Translations under genes and position numbers: made by a program
Shown here: one piece after another, positions 48,524 through 57,575 of the stretch
Numbering within the stretch: position 1 is the stretch's first letter
How the letters are laid out: each line of letters opens with the position of its first letter
Notes under the pieces: generated by a model
Seen by the model: the letters and a program-made list of their open reading frames with translations, nothing else
Database searches by the model: none
What the model was told of the DNA's origin: nothing
NCBI GenBank assembly: GCA_041393395.1
Contig: JAWKKG010000003.1
Span: 682,001 to 746,000 of the forward strand
Length of the DNA: 64,000 nt
Origin: JAGQIB01 sp041393395
GTDB lineage: Bacteria; ARS69
Direction: 5' to 3'

Positions 48524-50302
48524 ATGCGACGCACTCTCCTGTTTCAGTGCCGTGCCCGGTGGGGTCGCGTCGCCGGCGCGGCGGCCGTGATCCTTCTCCT
48601 GGTCGGCGGCACGCTGCTCGCTGGTTGCTCCGCGATCCGCATCCCGGAGCTCGAGGCCGGGCGCCCCGCGACGCCGGAGGAGTTCGACCCCGGCTGGTAC
48701 GGCTGGTACTGGTCGAACGGCTGGTGCGGCACCGGCGAGTCCGCGGAGAAGGACCTGGACGTGTGGGTGACCGATCCGCGGATCCTCACGGTGGAGGACG
48801 AGCGAAGGCTCCTCGTCACGGATTTCACGTTCGTGGCGTACCGCGGCTTCATCGGGCCGGACGACGTTCATCGAACGAGCGGCACCCTGTTCCTTCCGCT
48901 CGACGACCACGGCGAGGTCTCCGTGCGGCGCGGCGGGGACATCCTCGTGACGGAGTTTCCGCCGGGGATCTCCACGAGTGACTTCGACTTCGTGCGCGCG
49001 TACGGGCACCGGCCCGCGCTGGAGCTCGACGTCGCGACGGCGATCGTCGACGTGCGCGGACCGATCGTGCGGGATCTTCGTCGCTTCGAGAACCCGAGCT
49101 CGACCACCGGCGAGGCGTTCCGGAGCGAGGAGCAGCTCGCGTACTCGCAGCTTCGCGCGTTCCAGCGGAGCGCCGAGGCGACGGATCTCCTGGAATGGCA
49201 CACCGGAGTCGCGTGGATCCGCGCGGTGAAGGCCGTACGCGACGTGATGACCGACGCCACCGGCCTGACCGAGCTGCCGATGACGCTCGTGGCCGAAGGG
49301 CGCGGGGCGCTCGGAGCCGCGCAAGCGGCGGCCGTCGACCGTGGCGTGTGGGGACTCGTGTCCGTCGGTTGGCCGATGGACTGGCTCGATGCGCACTGGG
49401 TCCGGTGGCGGCGGTGGGAGCGGGAGGCGCGCGTCCGGATGATGGCCGAGCTGCAGCCGATTCCTTACGGAAGCTCGCGGGACGTCGTGTCGTTCCTTCG
49501 TTCGAGCTACCGCGAACCGGATCCGGAATGTCCGAGCTGTCCGGGCAGCGGGCAGCGCTGGCGGTCGCAGCTCGAGATCGGCGTGCTGAGGGGGCAGGAC
49601 CGGGGGCCCCTGGACGGTGTCGCGTTGCTGAACGTAGTGGGCGACTCCGATCCGGAGTGGCCGATCGATCTCGAGGCGCGCGTCGCTTTCGTGGGGAACG
49701 AGGCGGAGTTCTTGCTGCCGTCGCCACTGCCGGACGGAGTGGCTGGGCCGGTGGAAGCCCTGGTGGGGGGCGAGAGCTCCTCCTCGCGCGGACCCGCGGC
49801 GCACCGGGTCGTCACCCCGTGGGAAGCGCTCACGTACCTGCCGGGAGCAGCGTCCACGCTCGCGAACGAGACGGCGGCGCGCGCCGCCCTCGCCTGGGCG
49901 GAGCGCGTGTCCGGCGACCGGGAGACGCCGCCGTTCGTGGTGATGGAGGGACTCAAGGACGGCGACGTCGTCGTGGACATCGTGACGCGGGACGCGATGA
50001 CGTCGGTGAAGGAAGCGTGGCTCCGGGCCGTGGACGTGTCGGATCGCGCGGACGGCGACTTCAAGCGCGCCGTGCACGAGGGCGGCGAGATGGGGTGGCG
50101 ACGTGTTCCGGCGTTCTTCGCGGGGCCAGCGCCGGACGGCTCGAGCGTGTGGCGCGCGCGACTGCCGATCGTGACGGGCCGGAATCAGGCGTACTACCCG
50201 GTCGTGCAAACACGTGTGGCCGGGCGGGACGCCGAGTACTCCCTGCCGGTGCGGGTGCTGTGGAACCTGGGGGATCCGGGATTGGGGGCCGTGTGGTGGT
50301 GA
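48524..50302 (+). CDS. Lipoprotein resembling PhoPQ-activated pathogenicity-related (PqaA) proteins, active site changed
   Basis: A 592-residue lipoprotein (LLAGC lipobox, Cys35). The middle region (WIRAVKAVRDVMTDATGL...LVAEGRGALGAAQAAAVDRGVWGLVSVGWPMDWLDAHW) follows the alpha/beta-hydrolase pattern of PqaA-related proteins, but the nucleophile elbow, usually G-x-S-K-R-G, reads AEGRG, so the Ser is missing. Family assignment is tentative. The C-terminal part (FVVMEGLKDGDVVVDIVTRDAMTSVKEAWLRAVD...VVQTRV) also fits that family. Four extracellular Cys are present (GWCG and PECPSCPG). It is probably a non-catalytic envelope protein. Confidence 0.6.
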   Translation: MRRTLLFQCRARWGRVAGAAAVILLLVGGTLLAGCSAIRIPELEAGRPATPEEFDPGWYGWYWSNGWCGTGESAEKDLDVWVTDPRILTVEDERRLLVTDFTFVAYRGFIGPDDVHRTSGTLFLPLDDHGEVSVRRGGDILVTEFPPGISTSDFDFVRAYGHRPALELDVATAIVDVRGPIVRDLRRFENPSSTTGEAFRSEEQLAYSQLRAFQRSAEATDLLEWHTGVAWIRAVKAVRDVMTDATGLTELPMTLVAEGRGALGAAQAAAVDRGVWGLVSVGWPMDWLDAHWVRWRRWEREARVRMMAELQPIPYGSSRDVVSFLRSSYREPDPECPSCPGSGQRWRSQLEIGVLRGQDRGPLDGVALLNVVGDSDPEWPIDLEARVAFVGNEAEFLLPSPLPDGVAGPVEALVGGESSSSRGPAAHRVVTPWEALTYLPGAASTLANETAARAALAWAERVSGDRETPPFVVMEGLKDGDVVVDIVTRDAMTSVKEAWLRAVDVSDRADGDFKRAVHEGGEMGWRRVPAFFAGPAPDGSSVWRARLPIVTGRNQAYYPVVQTRVAGRDAEYSLPVRVLWNLGDPGLGAVWW

Positions 50303-50349
50303 GGGTGCGCATCGGGCGGCCCCGAATCGCAAAGTGAAGTCGCGCGGCC

Positions 50350-51372
50350 TCAGATCTCGCCGCTCCTCGGCGCGGCGTTCGACGGTTTGCGCTCCTCCAA
50401 CGACTCCACCATCGATGTCACCGGGGGATAGCCCCACAGCTCGAACCGCTTCACGTATGAAGTCTCGGGGTTCTTCACCACACCGTAGAAGAACGTGACG
50501 AATCCGCGATCGTCGATCGCGACTACAGCGTTCAGGGTCTCCGCGGCATCGGGCGCGTCGCGCACCGTGCGCATCCCTCCCTTCGCGTCGAGGATCACAT
50601 CGAGGTCGACGAGGAAGATCGCGGCGCCGCCGGCCACGCTCGTGCCGCCTTCCGTGGTTCGGGGGAAGTAGCGCAAGTCCCCGTCGACCCGATTCGCCGG
50701 AAAGCGTGTGTACGCGCGACCGACCTCGCTCGGTCCCGCCATGTCCACGATGACGTGGCAACGATGCTGCGCGTCGGCCTCGATCGTGAACCGCATGGAG
50801 GTCCCGCCGCGAAGGGTATCGGGCGGTGAGGGCCCGCGTTCGACCGAAGGAGCGCCGGGTCCGGCGATTGCGCCCTCGGTCTGCACCGTCGTCGGCGCGT
50901 AGCCCCAGACGTACGAACGCAGCGGGAAGGGAACGCCGTCTCCGCGAACGAAACCCGTGAAGAACGTGACGTGCCCGCGAGGATCGATCGCGATCGTCTG
51001 CGAGAACTCGAGCCTCGCCTCGGGCGGATCCGCTGCCGTCGGAGCGCGCATGGTCCCGGTCTCGTCGAACACGATGGGAGTGTCCAGGTACATCAGCCCC
51101 GGGTGCTCGATGAGCGTCTCTCCGTAGCATTCGGCGGGAAAGTACTTCATGTCGGGTCCGACCCGATTCGTGTGGAAGGTCGAGAGAACCGACTCGTCCG
51201 CGTCGCCCACGACGACCCGCACGCGACATGCCTGCCCGACCGTGCAGATCGTCTGCACGTCGAGAACCTGTGCCGGGAGCGGCGAGGACAGGACGATCAT
51301 CCCGATCGTCGCCCCGATCGCAGACCTCTTTCTCGCCCACCTATCGACTCGTCGCCGGGAAGAGACGCTCAT
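50350..51372 (-). CDS. Secreted protein with two copies of an unknown domain
   Basis: A 340-residue exported protein (signal about 1-36, PLPAQ). Residues about 60-180 and 195-325 are homologous: both contain a xANRVxxDxxYFP segment, a LDxxIVxDxxGxMRT segment, A-x-x-L-x-x-x-x-A-I-D-x-R-G-x-V-T-F-F-x-G, and end V-x-x-F/Y-x-WGYxP (RSYVWGYAP and KRFELWGYPP). I recognise no family. There is a Cys pair near the start of repeat 1 (TICTVGQACRVRV). Convergent with the PqaA-like gene; 47 bases separate the ends. Confidence 0.7.
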   Translation of the reverse strand: MSVSSRRRVDRWARKRSAIGATIGMIVLSSPLPAQVLDVQTICTVGQACRVRVVVGDADESVLSTFHTNRVGPDMKYFPAECYGETLIEHPGLMYLDTPIVFDETGTMRAPTAADPPEARLEFSQTIAIDPRGHVTFFTGFVRGDGVPFPLRSYVWGYAPTTVQTEGAIAGPGAPSVERGPSPPDTLRGGTSMRFTIEADAQHRCHVIVDMAGPSEVGRAYTRFPANRVDGDLRYFPRTTEGGTSVAGGAAIFLVDLDVILDAKGGMRTVRDAPDAAETLNAVVAIDDRGFVTFFYGVVKNPETSYVKRFELWGYPPVTSMVESLEERKPSNAAPRSGEI

Positions 51373-51467
51373 GGCAGAACCGTAGCACGAATCGGCCCGC
51401 GAGCTTGCTCTCTCGCGAGCCGATCGGGCGGGAGCGAACGGCTCGCTCCCCTGGGCGGACGGGCGTC

Positions 51468-53915
51468 CTAGTGGAGGACGACCACCCGGGTCGCCGCGCC
51501 GGGCGCCTCGTCCGACCGCACGAAGTACACGCCGGACGGCAGCTCCTCGGCGTGGAGTCTCCATCGATCGACACCGTCCCCGGCGGCATCGCCCACCAGG
51601 CGACGTATCCTGCGGCCGGCCACGTCGAACAGCGACACGGACCGGGGACCGCCTGGGCGCGCCGCGAACTCCACGACGCCTCCCGACCGCAGCGGGTTGG
51701 GGAACACGCGGGGCGCGACCGTCGCCGGCGCCGGCACCGGCGCATCCACCGGCGCGACGCCCAGATCGGCGAGCACCGAGAACCCGGCGTGGATCTCTCC
51801 CGCGATCGAGATCTGGAATCCGCTCGTGAGGAGTCGCGTGCCGTCGAGCTGGAACGCGTGCATGGTGGCGTTCGTCGGGCCGACATTCGGGTTCCACGCG
51901 GTCGCGGCGCCGCTCGCGGGATCGAGCGCGGCCATCAGGTTGCGACCGACGGTCGGGGTGCCGCACGTCGTGAACGATCCGGAGATGTAGACGGGGCCCC
52001 CGTTCGTCTCGAGCCCCGTGACCTTCGCGTTCGCTCCGGGATTCCAGCCGGTGATCGCGGAGGTCGCGGCGTCGAACGCCGCGAGCCGGTTCCGCGCCTG
52101 CCCGGCGATCGACGTGAACTCGCCCGCGACATAGATCGTCCCGTTCGCAATCGCGATGTCGTGAACGGTGCTGTTCGCGGCCGGGTCCCAGGCGGTCACC
52201 GCCCCCGAGGCCTTGTCCACCGCGGCCAGGCGCTGCCTCGACTGGCCGCCGATCGTCGTGAAGCCGCCGCCCACGATCACGTCGCCGCCGTTCAGGGCGA
52301 GCGTCCGGACGTCCCCGCCGCAGTTCGGATCCCAAGGGAGCAGCGCGCCCGTCGCCTTGTCGAAGGCGGCGAGGCGGGCGCGGGCGCCGCCGAAGAACGA
52401 TCCACCGGCGTAGATCGTCGTCGCGTCGGAGACCATGGCGTCGATGCTGGCGAAGCCCAGGATTCCCGGCGGAGTGGACCAGGGAAGGAGTGCGCCGGTG
52501 ACCCCGTCGATCGCGTACACGGCGTAGTCGGTTCCGATGTACCCGGCCGCATAGATCGTGTTGCCGTCGCGAAGGATGCACGTCGCGTTGCTCAGCGGCG
52601 AGATCCACGACGTCGCCTCTCCCGTGACGTCGTCGAGGGCCGCGAGGGCCGTGCGCCGCACGCCGTTCACCGTGGTGAAGGATCCGCCCGCGTACAGCAC
52701 CGTGCCGTCCGTGGCCAGTGTGCGTACCGGCTCATTCTTCGCGATCGGATCCCAGGAGGTCGCGGCGCCCGTGGTCAGGTCGAACGCCGCGAGATTGTCG
52801 CGGGCAATCGTGGTCGGGTCGGCGATGTCGTTCCTCACGTAGTCGAAGTCGCCGCCGACGTACGCCGTGTTGCCCACGATCGCGAACGCGGTGACGCCCT
52901 GCGGCGGAACGAACGGAGCCCAGGAAGTCACGGCACCCGCCGGAAGCTCCACGGCCGCGAGCCCCGAACGCCCCTGCCCGCCCAGCGAGAAGGTCCTTCC
53001 CGCGAGGTACAGCTTCCCGCCGTGGACGCGCATCTCGTCGAGCCCGACCGCCGACCCGGGATTGAACGCGGTGACCGTGTTCGAGGACGTGTCGAGCGCC
53101 GCGATTCCGTTGCGGGTCAGTCCGCCGATGGACGGGAAGCTCCCGCCGACGTACAACGTCGTGCCGTCCAGCGCGAACGACGTCACCTGGCTGCCGCCGA
53201 CCATCGTGGCGTTCCACGCCGTGGTCGCTCCCGTGGCGACGTCGATCTCCGCGATCGCGGTGCGCGCCTGTCCCCCCACCGCCACGAACATCCCGCCGGC
53301 GAAGAACCGGCTCCCCACGCGCTGGATGTCGAGCACGGCGCCGCTCGCGTTCGGATTCCACGCCTGCACGGCGCCGCTCGTCACGTCGACCGCGCCGAGC
53401 CGGTTGCGTGTCTGTCCCCCGAGCGTCGTGAACCATCCCGCGACGTACAGTGTGGATCCCTGCAGCTCGAGATCCTCCACGATGCCGTTCGTTCCCGGAT
53501 TCCACGCGGTCACCGTAAGGTCCGCGGCGACGTGCGCGAGGTTCGCGCGCGGCTGGCCGCCGACCGTCGTGAACTGGCCGCCCAGGAACCAGCCTCCCGC
53601 GCCGTCCGGAATGATCCGCCGGACGGAGACGCCCGAGAGATCGCTCCCCATCACGACGGGGAAGGCGCCGACCCGCTCCCCCGTCGCCGGATCGAGCGGC
53701 ACGGCACCGCCCGTGAAGGGGCCGAGGATGGTGAAGCCCCCGCGCAGGTACAGGTTCGTTCCCACCCGGACCGCCTGGTCGACCGTCCAGTCGCCCTGGA
53801 TCCAGTACTTGGGGTCCAGTTGGGCCTGGGCCCGGGCGGCGGCGGGGAGGATGGCCGGAGGAGCGGCGGCGAGCGAGGCGAGTACGACGAGCAGGAGGCG
53901 ACGGATCGGGCGCAT
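51468..53915 (-). CDS. Secreted repeat-propeller protein with a FlgD/T9SS-type C-terminal domain
   Basis: An 815-residue exported protein (signal about 1-30, ARAQA). The main body is about 13 repeats of about 50 residues with the pattern DGTTLYVGGSF-x2-I-GG-x2-R-x-x-LAALD-x2-TGAVTAWNP, the delta-60/PQQ-like propeller type, likely two seven-bladed propellers. The last about 85 residues form an Ig-like tail (FPNPLRSGGVVEFAA ... LFDVAGRRIRRLV ... GVYFVR ... VVVLH) used for secretion or surface attachment in FCB bacteria. ATG 53915 has GGAG 8 bases before it. Probably a surface or secreted protein; no enzyme motif is seen. Confidence 0.85.
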   Translation of the reverse strand: MRPIRRLLLVVLASLAAAPPAILPAAARAQAQLDPKYWIQGDWTVDQAVRVGTNLYLRGGFTILGPFTGGAVPLDPATGERVGAFPVVMGSDLSGVSVRRIIPDGAGGWFLGGQFTTVGGQPRANLAHVAADLTVTAWNPGTNGIVEDLELQGSTLYVAGWFTTLGGQTRNRLGAVDVTSGAVQAWNPNASGAVLDIQRVGSRFFAGGMFVAVGGQARTAIAEIDVATGATTAWNATMVGGSQVTSFALDGTTLYVGGSFPSIGGLTRNGIAALDTSSNTVTAFNPGSAVGLDEMRVHGGKLYLAGRTFSLGGQGRSGLAAVELPAGAVTSWAPFVPPQGVTAFAIVGNTAYVGGDFDYVRNDIADPTTIARDNLAAFDLTTGAATSWDPIAKNEPVRTLATDGTVLYAGGSFTTVNGVRRTALAALDDVTGEATSWISPLSNATCILRDGNTIYAAGYIGTDYAVYAIDGVTGALLPWSTPPGILGFASIDAMVSDATTIYAGGSFFGGARARLAAFDKATGALLPWDPNCGGDVRTLALNGGDVIVGGGFTTIGGQSRQRLAAVDKASGAVTAWDPAANSTVHDIAIANGTIYVAGEFTSIAGQARNRLAAFDAATSAITGWNPGANAKVTGLETNGGPVYISGSFTTCGTPTVGRNLMAALDPASGAATAWNPNVGPTNATMHAFQLDGTRLLTSGFQISIAGEIHAGFSVLADLGVAPVDAPVPAPATVAPRVFPNPLRSGGVVEFAARPGGPRSVSLFDVAGRRIRRLVGDAAGDGVDRWRLHAEELPSGVYFVRSDEAPGAATRVVVLH

Positions 53916-54028
53916 TCGGGACTCCGGGTGAGGGACGGGGAACGGGTTTCCGGTGGGATGACACCGGATGCGAACGGGAGGGGACATGGCGCCCGTCGGG
54001 ACGCCGCTGCTAGACTCGAAGGACGCCG

Positions 54029-54598
54029 ATGACCCGACCCGCCGACGACATCACCGCCATCCTCGCCTCCGCCCGCTCCGGCGACCGCCGGGCGCTGGAC
54101 GACGTCTTCGCGCGGGTCTACGCGGAGGTTCGCCGGATCGCACACGGGCAGCTCGCCCGTGCCGGGGGCGACCGCTCGCTCAGCACGACGGCGGTCGTGC
54201 ACGAGGCCTACCTGAAGCTCGTCCGTTCTCCCGCGCTGTCGTTCGAAGATCGCGGCCACTTCTACGCCGTGGCGGCCACCGCCATGCGGCAGATCCTGCT
54301 GAACCACGCGCGGGCGCGCCGCGCGAAGAAGCGTGGCGGCGGCGCGGCGCTGTTTCGGGACACGGGCGACCAGGTGGTCGATCCTCGCTTCACGGACTTC
54401 CTGGAGCTGGACGCCGCACTCACGCGCCTCCGCGCCCTGGACGAGCGCATGGCGAAGGTCGTGGATCTGCGGTTCTTCGCCGGCCTCACCGTGGAGGAGA
54501 CGGCGGAGATGCTCGGGGTGACGGACCGGACCGTGAAGCGCGACTGGCGGGCTGCGCGGGCCTTTCTCTTCCGCGAGCTTGGGAGCGAGGCCGCATGA
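54029..54598 (+). CDS. ECF sigma factor of the kinase-linked (TIGR02999-like) type
   Basis: A 189-residue sigma factor. The stretch YAEVRRIAHGQLAR...STTAVVHEAYLKLVR...FYAVAATAMRQILLNHARARRAKKRGGG is the signature of a group frequent in planctomycetes and acidobacteria. Region 4 is DERMAKVVDLRFFAGLTVEETAEMLGVTDRTVKRDWRAARAFL. Its stop overlaps the start of a large Ser/Thr kinase gene (ATGA). Kinase-coupled ECF factors of this type are activated by phosphorylation rather than by an anti-sigma factor. A TAGACT -10-like site lies at 54011-54016 without a clear -35. Confidence 0.93.
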   Translation: MTRPADDITAILASARSGDRRALDDVFARVYAEVRRIAHGQLARAGGDRSLSTTAVVHEAYLKLVRSPALSFEDRGHFYAVAATAMRQILLNHARARRAKKRGGGAALFRDTGDQVVDPRFTDFLELDAALTRLRALDERMAKVVDLRFFAGLTVEETAEMLGVTDRTVKRDWRAARAFLFRELGSEAA

Positions 54599-56967
54599 GC
54601 GCGGCCTCGCCGGACGACGATCCGGACCGCGTCCGCTGGCGGCGCGTTCGGAAGATCTTCGACGCGACGCTCGATCATCCTCCCGCCGGGCGCGACGTGT
54701 TCCTGAATCGCGAATGCGGCGACGACGCGTCGCTGCGGGCGGAAGTCGAGTCGCTCCTCGCCGCCGACGCCTCGCAGCCCGAGTCGTTCCTGGAATCGGC
54801 GGCGGGCGCCCTGGCGGAAGCCGTCCTCGACACGGCGGGCGACCCGGTCGAAATCGTCCGCGCGATCGGTGGCTACCGCATCACGCGGCGGCTCGGCGAG
54901 GGCGGCATGGGGATCGTGTTCGAGGCGGAGCAGGAGAACCCCCGCCGCACGGTTGCGATCAAGGTCGTGCGTGGCGGCCTGCTCGCCGACGAGTCGAGTC
55001 GCCGGCGCTTCGAGCGGGAGGCGGAGGCGCTCGCCCGGCTCCAGCATCCGGGCATCGCCGCGATCCACGAGGCGGGGCGGACCGAAGACGGAGAGCCGTG
55101 GTTCGCGATGGAACTCGTGCGCGGGCGGCCTCTCGGAGAGCCGGCTCCGCAAACGGCCGACGGGGTCGCGGCCCGCGAGGCCCGGCTCGACCTGTTCCTC
55201 CAGATCGCCGACGCGATCGCATATGCCCACCAGCGTGGCGTGATCCACCGCGACCTGAAGCCTTCGAACGTGATGGTGGACGAATCCGGTCGCGTGAAGG
55301 TGCTCGACTTCGGGCTCGCGCACATCGTCGACGGCGACCCGACGCTCGGATCCCTGCACGCGGACTCCCGCACAATCCGCGGAACGCTGCCGTACCTGAG
55401 TCCGGAGCAGGCGTCCGGGCGCTCGTCGCAGGCCGACGTGCGCAGCGACGTGTACTCCCTCGGAGTGCTGCTGTTCGAGTTGCTGACGGGCGAGCTGCCG
55501 CTCCCCGTGCGCGAGGCGTCCCTTCCGGAAGCGCTGCGGACGGTGATCGAGGACGCTCCGCGCCGGCCGTCCGCCATCGTCCGGGACCTGCACGGGGACG
55601 TCGACGCGATCCTCGGGAAGGCGCTCGAGAAGGATCCGGGCCGCCGCTACGCGAGCGTCAGCGCGCTGGCCGACGACGTCCGTCGTCATCGCGAGCACCT
55701 GCCCGTGCTGGCCCGCCCTCCGAGCTCGCTCGATGCGCTGGGCAAGTGGGCGCGACGCCATCGGGCGGTGGCCGCGCTGGGGACCGTGGCCGCCGTCGCG
55801 TGCCTCGGCGGAGTCCTCGCCACGACGGCGGCGCTCGTGCGGGCTCGCACGGCGGAGCGCCAGGCCCGCGAGGAGGCGGAGACGTCACGTCGTGTGGCGG
55901 GCTTCCTGGAGGACCTGTTCCTCGTGTCGGATCCGGGGGAGGCGCGCGGGAACACGATCACGGCTCGCGAGTTGCTCGATCGCGCCGCGGCGGAGGCGGA
56001 CAGCTCGCTCGCCTCCGAGCCGCGGGTACGCGGCCGGCTGCTCGCCGTCATGGGGCGCGTGTACCACAACCTCGGCCTGTACGCGGAGGCGCGCCGGTTG
56101 CTGGAGAAATCCGTGACGATTCGCGAGGCGAATCCGGACGAGGATCCGCGCGAGCTCGCCCGATCGCACTACTCGCTGGCGGGGCTGCTGCGACGGCTCG
56201 GAGATTTCGATGCGGCGCAGGATCACTACGAAGCCGCCCTTCGGCTCCGGGAGAGAGTGCTCACTCCGGGGGACCCCGTACTGGCCGCCAGCCTGCAGGG
56301 TCTCGGCAACCTGCTCTACGATCGGGGGGAATATGCGGCGGCGCTCGACGTTCACACCCGCGCGATCGCGGCCGCGCGTGCGTCGCTCGGAGAACAGGAT
56401 CCGGATTTCCCCTCGTTCCTGTCCGGCTACGCGTTCGACCTGTACGGGCTGCGCGATCTCGAGGAGGCGCGGGCCGCATTCACCGACGTTCTCGCGCGAC
56501 GGGAGCGAGCGTTCGGCCCCGACCACCTCGAGGTCGGCTACGACCTCCAGATGCTGGCTCTGGTGCTCCGCGAGACGGGGCGCGCGACGGAGGCCCTGCC
56601 GCTGGCCGAGCGCGCGCTCGCGATCGCCGAGACGCAGCTCGGCCCCGAGCACGGCGGCACGGCGGATGCTCTCTCCGTGCTCGGACTCGTTCGCCTGCAA
56701 CTGGGTGACGCCCCGGGCGCGGAGTCTGCGCACCGGCGGGCGCTCGCGATCTCCGAGAAGTCGCTCGGTCCGGACAGCTACTCGACGGGTCTGGCTGCGG
56801 ACCAGCTCGCCGACGCGCTCGCGGCTCAGGGTCGCCGGGGTGAGGCGATCCCACTCTCCGACCGCGCCGGGAGGATCCTGACCGCGGCGCTGCCGCCGGG
56901 GCACGCGACCCTCCGGGAGCACGAGGCGATCCGGCGGCGAATCGGGGCCGAATCGGGCCGGCCCTAG
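54595..56967 (+). CDS. Ser/Thr protein kinase with transmembrane helix and TPR domain
   Basis: A 790-residue kinase. An N-terminal helical region (about 1-90, with RVRWRRVRKIFDATLD and ESLLAADASQPESFLE, the usual leader of this family) precedes the kinase domain (about 93-360): LGEGGMGIVFEAE, K123 (VAIKVV), D220 (HRDLKPSN), D238 (DFG), GTLPYLSPEQ. One transmembrane helix lies at about 388-412. The outer part (about 430-760) is a TPR array (LLAVMGRVYHNLGLYAEARRLLEKSV, LGNLLYDRGEYAAALDVHTRAI, LQMLALVLRETGRATEALPLAERAL). The TPRs may sense a ligand or partner. Translationally coupled to the sigma gene. Confidence 0.94.
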   Translation: MSAASPDDDPDRVRWRRVRKIFDATLDHPPAGRDVFLNRECGDDASLRAEVESLLAADASQPESFLESAAGALAEAVLDTAGDPVEIVRAIGGYRITRRLGEGGMGIVFEAEQENPRRTVAIKVVRGGLLADESSRRRFEREAEALARLQHPGIAAIHEAGRTEDGEPWFAMELVRGRPLGEPAPQTADGVAAREARLDLFLQIADAIAYAHQRGVIHRDLKPSNVMVDESGRVKVLDFGLAHIVDGDPTLGSLHADSRTIRGTLPYLSPEQASGRSSQADVRSDVYSLGVLLFELLTGELPLPVREASLPEALRTVIEDAPRRPSAIVRDLHGDVDAILGKALEKDPGRRYASVSALADDVRRHREHLPVLARPPSSLDALGKWARRHRAVAALGTVAAVACLGGVLATTAALVRARTAERQAREEAETSRRVAGFLEDLFLVSDPGEARGNTITARELLDRAAAEADSSLASEPRVRGRLLAVMGRVYHNLGLYAEARRLLEKSVTIREANPDEDPRELARSHYSLAGLLRRLGDFDAAQDHYEAALRLRERVLTPGDPVLAASLQGLGNLLYDRGEYAAALDVHTRAIAAARASLGEQDPDFPSFLSGYAFDLYGLRDLEEARAAFTDVLARRERAFGPDHLEVGYDLQMLALVLRETGRATEALPLAERALAIAETQLGPEHGGTADALSVLGLVRLQLGDAPGAESAHRRALAISEKSLGPDSYSTGLAADQLADALAAQGRRGEAIPLSDRAGRILTAALPPGHATLREHEAIRRRIGAESGRP

Positions 56968-57130
56968 GCCGGGCCCGTGGGCTCGCGTCCCGCCCGCGCA
57001 GGACGCTTCGTTCGGAACGGCCGGCGCTGGGACGGCATGGATCGCAACGGGCAGCTGGTCGCCCCGGAGTGTAGTTCCTCCGCGTGTCGCGGCAGTCGTG
57101 CACCGAGTCCCGTCGAATCATCGTGTTGCA

Positions 57131-57159
57131 TTGACCCGCGGACGGAAGAGGGGGACGCT
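57131..57159 (+). promoter_or_regulatory. Possible promoter for the 57212 gene
   Basis: TTGACC (57131-57136) and GACGCT (57154-57159) are 17 bases apart, giving a leader of about 45 bases to the ATG. The rest of the 56968-57211 gap holds nothing recognisable. Confidence 0.35.
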
Positions 57160-57211
57160 GCTGGGACTCGCGATCACGAGTTCGATCGAACTCGATGGAA
57201 GGGAGGACCTC

Positions 57212-57562
57212 ATGATCCGCGGCATGCACGCGATGTTCTATTCCTCGGAGGCGAAGGCGCTCCGCGAGTTTCTCCGCGACAAGCTCGGCCTGAAGGCCAG
57301 CGACGTGGGGAACGGCTGGTTGATCTTCGACGCGCCCGAGGCGGACCTCGGCGTCCACCCGACCGAGGGGAACGACGCTCCCTCCGGCACCGCCGACATC
57401 TCGTTCTACTGCGACGACATCGAGACGACCGTCGCGGAGCTGAAGGCGCGGGGAGTGGAGTTCACGCGGCCGATCGAGAACCACGGCTACGGTCTCGTCA
57501 CGTACTTCGAGGTACCGGGCGGCTTCACGATCCAGCTCTACGAGCCGCGTTACACGAAGTAG
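57212..57562 (+). CDS. Glyoxalase-fold (VOC) protein
   Basis: A 116-residue VOC-superfamily protein (MIRGMHAMFYSSEAKALREFLRDKLGLKA at the start; SFYCDDIETTVAELKARGVEFTRPIENHGYGLVTYFEVPGGFTIQLYEPRY at the end). The fold pattern and length match single-domain members; the ligand is unknown. It is more similar to the isolated glyoxalase/dioxygenase-like proteins than to glyoxalase I. A strong GGGAGG site precedes the ATG at 57212; longer in-frame starts run through the promoter. Confidence 0.85.
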   Translation: MIRGMHAMFYSSEAKALREFLRDKLGLKASDVGNGWLIFDAPEADLGVHPTEGNDAPSGTADISFYCDDIETTVAELKARGVEFTRPIENHGYGLVTYFEVPGGFTIQLYEPRYTK

Positions 57563-57575
57563 GGCGCCCTCTTTC

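Noticed and set aside
54011..54016. Promoter -10 (TAGACT) before the sigma gene at 54029
   Set aside because: No recognisable -35 at 16-18 bases upstream; kept only as a remark.
51228..54032. 934-codon plus-strand open frame opposite the propeller gene
   Set aside because: The repetitive translation mirrors the repeats of the real minus-strand gene, which has a signal peptide, ribosome-binding site and C-terminal domain.
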